From an uncultured Roseburia sp. (GTDB taxonomy: Bacteria; Bacillota; Clostridia; Lachnospirales; Lachnospiraceae), in assembly GCA_900550935.1 (NCBI GenBank), contig URUD01000008.1, forward strand, positions 8,879 through 72,878: DNA of 64,000 nt. The letters are read 5' to 3'. Position numbers and translations under genes: made by a program. Each line of letters opens with the position of its first letter. Within the stretch, counting starts at the first letter, position 1. Below the pieces are notes generated by a model. The model did not search any database. It saw only the letters and a program-made list of their open reading frames with translations, and was not told the DNA's origin. This document shows positions 60,931-64,000 of the stretch, piece by piece.

Positions 60931-62338
60931 ATCTGCGTCTTCTTCTCTTTTTTCTTCTCTTGATCGCTTTGAACTGGTTTCTGTAATCTTTTTTTACCTG
61001 CATGTTATGCCGGATAATATAATAATTATCCGCCAGCTTCTTAATGAAAAATCCAAGCACCGCTAAGACTGCCACACCTCCGGCAATACTGCCCGCTACA
61101 ACCGGATTGATCTGGATGGTAGAGATCTTCGTTTTGGTCTCTTCCGTACTCTGCTCCGATTCCTCCTGTGTCTTTTCATTATCAAATACATAGCCGTCTA
61201 TCTTGACACCAGTTGTCACAATGTCTGCTTTTCCGACTTCCCGTCCGGCATAGGTATACGCGATACTTCCCACAACCTGACTGCTCTCATCTTCGTAGGT
61301 GATCTCAGATTTTGCATCCTTAAATTTCGCCGTCTTCGGAAGTACGATGCAGGCGTTTTGATCAATGTCTACAAATGGTTCGTTCTGGTTCAGCGAACCT
61401 GTGCTTTTCTCTCTGGATGAGGTATAGGAAGTCTCATTCTCTGCGATATTAAACACCTGAAAATTATCAAAACTGTATTCAAACAGACTGATCGTATCTT
61501 TCCACTGATTTGGTGACTGCGTATTCATAATGACACAGACCAGTGTCATGCCATCTTTTTCTGCAAACGTTACAAGCGTACTCTGTGCCGCATCCGTATA
61601 TCCGGTCTTTCCTCCGGTACAATAATCTCTCACATACGCAGTCTCACGGCGCGGGTAGAGGATCTCATTGTGATTTTGTAATAAGGTCGGCTCATCATGC
61701 TTGTTTGTCGGCGGAATGGTATAACGCGCCGTTCCCGTGATGATCCGAAACGTCTCATTCGCATATGCCGCCTGGGCAATGAGTGCCATATCATAACAGC
61801 AGGTATAATGGTTTTCATCCTGCAAACCATGTGGGTTCGCGAAATGCGTATTTTTACAGCCAAGCGATCCCGCTTTTTCATTCATCATGGCAACAAAGTT
61901 TTCCACAGTACCGCCTACATGCTCTGCTACCGCATAGGCACATTCGTTTGCAGACTCTAACATAACCGCATAAAGACACTGCTCCATCGTCATCTGCTCG
62001 CCATAATCTCTGGCAATACCGGAACCCATCGTGTTATCGATCGCCTCATCGGAAAAGGTAACAATCTCGTCCAGATCAGAATTTTCCAGTGCGACCAGTG
62101 TTGTCATTATTTTCGTAATACTCGCCGGGAAATGCTGTTCTAAACTCTCCTTTTCATATAAGATCGTGCCGGTCGAGAGCTCCATAACGATCGCATTTGG
62201 CGATGCGATCTCAGTTCCCTCCGGCCAGTACTCCGATGCCTGTACCGGATATGCTCCTATCTGTATCATCATAAGCAGGGCAAACAATATTGCTCCTGCT
62301 CTTAACATCCATTTTTTTGTTCGTTCTGTTTTATGCAT
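60929..62338 (-). CDS. D-alanyl-D-alanine carboxypeptidase (S11, DacF/DacA-like)
   Basis: A 469-residue penicillin-binding protein that trims peptidoglycan stem peptides. Signal peptide at residues 1-34; active-site PASITKIMTT (SxxK), SAN in MLESANECAYAVAEH, and KTG in GGKTGYTDAA. After the PBP5-like domain there is a linker and a C-terminal membrane helix (VVAGSIAGGVAVLAVLGFFI) followed by a very basic tail RRKKRRRRR. Divergent from trmB. Confidence 0.96.
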   Translation of the reverse strand: MHKTERTKKWMLRAGAILFALLMMIQIGAYPVQASEYWPEGTEIASPNAIVMELSTGTILYEKESLEQHFPASITKIMTTLVALENSDLDEIVTFSDEAIDNTMGSGIARDYGEQMTMEQCLYAVMLESANECAYAVAEHVGGTVENFVAMMNEKAGSLGCKNTHFANPHGLQDENHYTCCYDMALIAQAAYANETFRIITGTARYTIPPTNKHDEPTLLQNHNEILYPRRETAYVRDYCTGGKTGYTDAAQSTLVTFAEKDGMTLVCVIMNTQSPNQWKDTISLFEYSFDNFQVFNIAENETSYTSSREKSTGSLNQNEPFVDIDQNACIVLPKTAKFKDAKSEITYEDESSQVVGSIAYTYAGREVGKADIVTTGVKIDGYVFDNEKTQEESEQSTEETKTKISTIQINPVVAGSIAGGVAVLAVLGFFIKKLADNYYIIRHNMQVKKDYRNQFKAIKRRKKRRRRR

Positions 62339-62539
62339 TTCTAACCTCGTTTGCGTTCCTTTATCCTAGTATCAGTATAAAGGGTAAAAAAAATACACGC
62401 AACCTCTTTTCCGCTTAATTTCATTAATACTTTCTTAAAAAGTTCTACTTTTTTTTACGTTTTTATTGTAAAATAGTTACGATGCAAATGACAGCTTTAT
62501 TTGTCAATAAATATCATGTTAAGAAAGGTACGATCTTTT

Positions 62540-63178
62540 ATGAGATTACGAAATATCCCCGGTGCAGATGATGCGATCGCAAGCAGCGAATACTGCATCC
62601 AGAACCCGAAAGAACAAAAAGGAGCCTGGCAGTCGGTTTTCCCATCCGCACAGCCGCTGCATATCGAGATTGGTATGGGAAAGGGACGTTTCCTTATGGA
62701 TATGGCGGCATCCCATCCCGACATCAATTACCTCGGTATCGAGCGTTATTCCAGCGTTCTTTTACGCGCACTTCAGAAAATGGAACTGAATCCGCTTCCA
62801 AACCTCCGTTTTGTCTGCATGGATGCAATGGAAGTAACCGAAGTTTTTGAAAAAGACGAGGTTGCCCGGATCTATCTGAATTTCTCCGATCCGTGGCCAA
62901 AGGACCGCCATGCCAAACGCCGTCTGACTTCGGCACAGTTCTTAGAACGTTACGATCAGATCTTAGCTTCGGACGGACATCTGGAGTTTAAGACGGACAA
63001 TCAGGATCTCTTTACTTTTTCTCTAGAGGAGATCCCTGCTGCAGGCTGGCATTTAGATGCCTGCACCAGAGATTTGCACCATGATGCCGTTTTAAACGAA
63101 GGCAATATCATGACCGAATACGAAGAGAAGTTTTCTTCGAAGGGCAATCCGATCTGTAAACTGATTGCTTCCCGGTAG
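62540..63178 (+). CDS. trmB: tRNA (guanine(46)-N7)-methyltransferase
   Basis: SAM-dependent m7G46 methylase, 212 residues. Motifs: IEIGMGKGRFLMDMAA, YLGIERYSSVLLRALQKM, IYLNFSDPWPKDRHAKRRLT (the PWPKxxHxKRR signature). ATG at 62540 follows AAGAAAGGTACG. Its own terminator follows. Confidence 0.97.
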   Translation: MRLRNIPGADDAIASSEYCIQNPKEQKGAWQSVFPSAQPLHIEIGMGKGRFLMDMAASHPDINYLGIERYSSVLLRALQKMELNPLPNLRFVCMDAMEVTEVFEKDEVARIYLNFSDPWPKDRHAKRRLTSAQFLERYDQILASDGHLEFKTDNQDLFTFSLEEIPAAGWHLDACTRDLHHDAVLNEGNIMTEYEEKFSSKGNPICKLIASR

Positions 63179-63185
63179 GATTCCA

Positions 63186-63236
63186 AAAAGCCATTGTAAC
63201 AGCAGACTATTTTTCTCTGCCCTTGCAATGGCTTTT
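63186..63236 (+). terminator. Terminator after trmB
   Basis: AAAAGCCATTG / CAATGGCTTTT with inner CAG/CTG pairing and a T-containing tail, eight bases after the trmB stop. Confidence 0.8.
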
Positions 63237-63301
63237 CTGTTTCATGCACAAAAAAAGCACCAACCCCGCAGTCACAATGCTGCAAAATCGGTACTTTCTA
63301 G

Positions 63302-63374
63302 TGCGCCACCAGGGGTTCGAACCCTGGACACCCTGATTAAGAGTCAGGTGCTCTGCCAGCTGAGCTAGTGGTCC
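63302..63374 (-). tRNA. tRNA-Lys (anticodon CTT), acceptor stem with mismatches
   Basis: A 73-base tRNA-like gene. D-arm (TAGCTCAGCTGGCAGAGC), anticodon arm CCTGA-CTCTTAA-TCAGG (CTT) and T-arm CAGGG-TTCGAAC-CCCTG are all normal. The acceptor 5' strand is GGACCAC and the 3' strand GTGGCGC, so pairs 2-71 and 3-70 do not match. CCA is not encoded. It is either a decayed copy or a tRNA with an altered 3' end. Confidence 0.8.
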
Positions 63375-63448
63375 ATGACATGACTAATTATATGCTTCTT
63401 TTATAGGAATGTAAAGAATATTTATTACATTCCTATAAAACATAGCCA

Positions 63449-63751
63449 TTAATATTGTAATATCCAATCTTTCATAGTATTACATGCCTCTGTAGGCAAC
63501 AAATCACTCGTTCCTACGCAGTCTTCACCACTATATAGTTGAAGCACACTATGAGTGCGGCTTACTTCTTTAACAATAATATTCGTTAAATTAGACTTAG
63601 GAACGCTAAACTGTAACCCATAACGACCAAAATAGGTAAAAACAGACTCTTGTGTATCGTATTCTATATGGACTTGAAGCATCTTGCCTCCAGGCCAGCA
63701 TGATTCAATATTTTCTTTTGATCTTGGTTTTAGAAAATCAAAAAATCCCAT
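63449..63751 (-). CDS. Small protein of unknown function downstream of moaA
   Basis: A 100-residue protein without signal or membrane segment (MGFFDFLKPRSKENIESCWPGG at the start, split; YFGRYGLQFSVPKSNLTNIIV within). I recognise no family. Its ATG is one base past the moaA stop, and the GGAGGG at the end of moaA serves as the ribosome site. So it is probably co-translated with moaA; a link to molybdopterin metabolism is only positional. Confidence 0.6.
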   Translation of the reverse strand: MGFFDFLKPRSKENIESCWPGGKMLQVHIEYDTQESVFTYFGRYGLQFSVPKSNLTNIIVKEVSRTHSVLQLYSGEDCVGTSDLLPTEACNTMKDWILQY

Positions 63752-63752
63752 A

Positions 63753-64000
63753 CTACCCTCCGATTCGCCACATTGGTCGTTCTGGTTGCTCCATGCCTAT
63801 ACCATCATGTCGTTCTTGTTTTCGTTGCAAAGCACGTTCGATATGCGTGGCTAAAGCCTCTTCTGAGGCACCATTGCGCACGAGCGATACAAGATCAGCC
63901 TCATCATCTCGCAACAAGCACAATCGCATTTGACCGTCAGATGTAAGACGTACACGATTGCAAGTGTCACAATAGCTATGAGACATAGAGAATATAAAGC
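63753..64000 (-). CDS. moaA: GTP 3',8-cyclase MoaA, C-terminal part (5' end outside window)
   Basis: The frame is open to the window edge and gives the MoaA C-terminal domain: HSYCDTCNRVRLTSDGQMRLCLL, with the three cysteines of the second [4Fe-4S] cluster (C-x2-C-x13-C) that binds GTP, then RNGASEEALATHIERALQRK and the closing RPMWRIGG with the GG tail needed for activity. It is the radical-SAM enzyme of the first step of molybdopterin synthesis. The N-terminal radical-SAM domain is not visible. Confidence 0.93.
   Translation of the reverse strand, partial: FIFSMSHSYCDTCNRVRLTSDGQMRLCLLRDDEADLVSLVRNGASEEALATHIERALQRKQERHDGIGMEQPERPMWRIGG

Overview
The window looks like chromosomal DNA of a Gram-positive, spore-forming gut Clostridium relative, most likely Lachnospiraceae (Roseburia/Agathobacter-like). 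Grounds: strong AGGAGG ribosome sites, lipoproteins with Firmicutes-type signals, SpmA/SpmB and a YaaT homologue, GdpP next to ribosomal protein L9, and secreted proteins built from Big_2 and Flg_new repeats. Genus is inference. Most genes lie on the minus strand, so operons read from high to low coordinates.

Layout. 1-3971: an operon for threonylcarbamoyl-AMP synthase, an LMW-phosphatase-like protein lacking its catalytic cysteine, upp, dCMP deaminase, and the start of the F-type ATP synthase operon (AtpZ, AtpI, subunit a, cut by the window edge). 4112-5542: a mutarotase and a small ferredoxin. 5561-22724: a nitrogen-scavenging island with urease ureABCEFGD, two nitrilase-family amidohydrolases, two AraC regulators, an ornithine-cyclodeaminase-like protein, glutamine synthetase, a complete urea/amide ABC transporter urtABCDE and a decayed M20 amidohydrolase. 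22779-28185: MerR regulator, DnaB, L9, GdpP, a lipoprotein. 28321-32058: a 1245-residue secreted GH53 galactanase with LacI-type operator candidates upstream, then a transposase remnant. 33096-37327: an L(+)-tartrate dehydratase/class I fumarase operon with a DASS permease and two GntR regulators. 37496-38568: a two-gene unit with a DUF3990 ADP-ribosyltransferase-like protein. 38761-39789: rpsF-ssb-rpsR. 39892-40922: a secreted protein overlapping a small membrane protein. 41073-43945: DUF951, sirtuin, MFS transporter, unknown protein, tRNA-fMet. 43995-46912: spmA and spmB separated by a REC-GGDEF-EAL regulator. 47066-57876: peptidase, RsmI, two secreted proteins, Lgt, TrmN6, YaaT, HolB, YaaR, a guanylate-kinase-like protein and a PLP decarboxylase. 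58024-64000: MobA-like protein, an AbiEi/degenerate AbiEii-like pair, an ArgR-like protein, a D,D-carboxypeptidase, TrmB, a tRNA-Lys-like gene with a poor acceptor stem, a small unknown protein and the 3' end of moaA.

How the parts work together. In the nitrogen island, UrtABCDE would import urea or short amides, urease and the nitrilases would release ammonia, and glutamine synthetase, encoded directly behind urtE, would assimilate it. Three transcription units here appear to begin with an intrinsic terminator close to the transcription start, which suggests shared control by antitermination; no regulator of that kind is visible in the window. In the tartrate operon, dehydration of tartrate to oxaloacetate is paired with a dicarboxylate carrier.

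I see no CRISPR array, prophage or large mobile element. The best candidates for something under-described are the DUF3990 pair, the AbiEii-like protein without its nucleotidyltransferase motif, the secreted/membrane pair at 39892-40922, and the leader terminators of the nitrogen island. All starts given are my choice from Shine-Dalgarno position; no alignments or searches were run.
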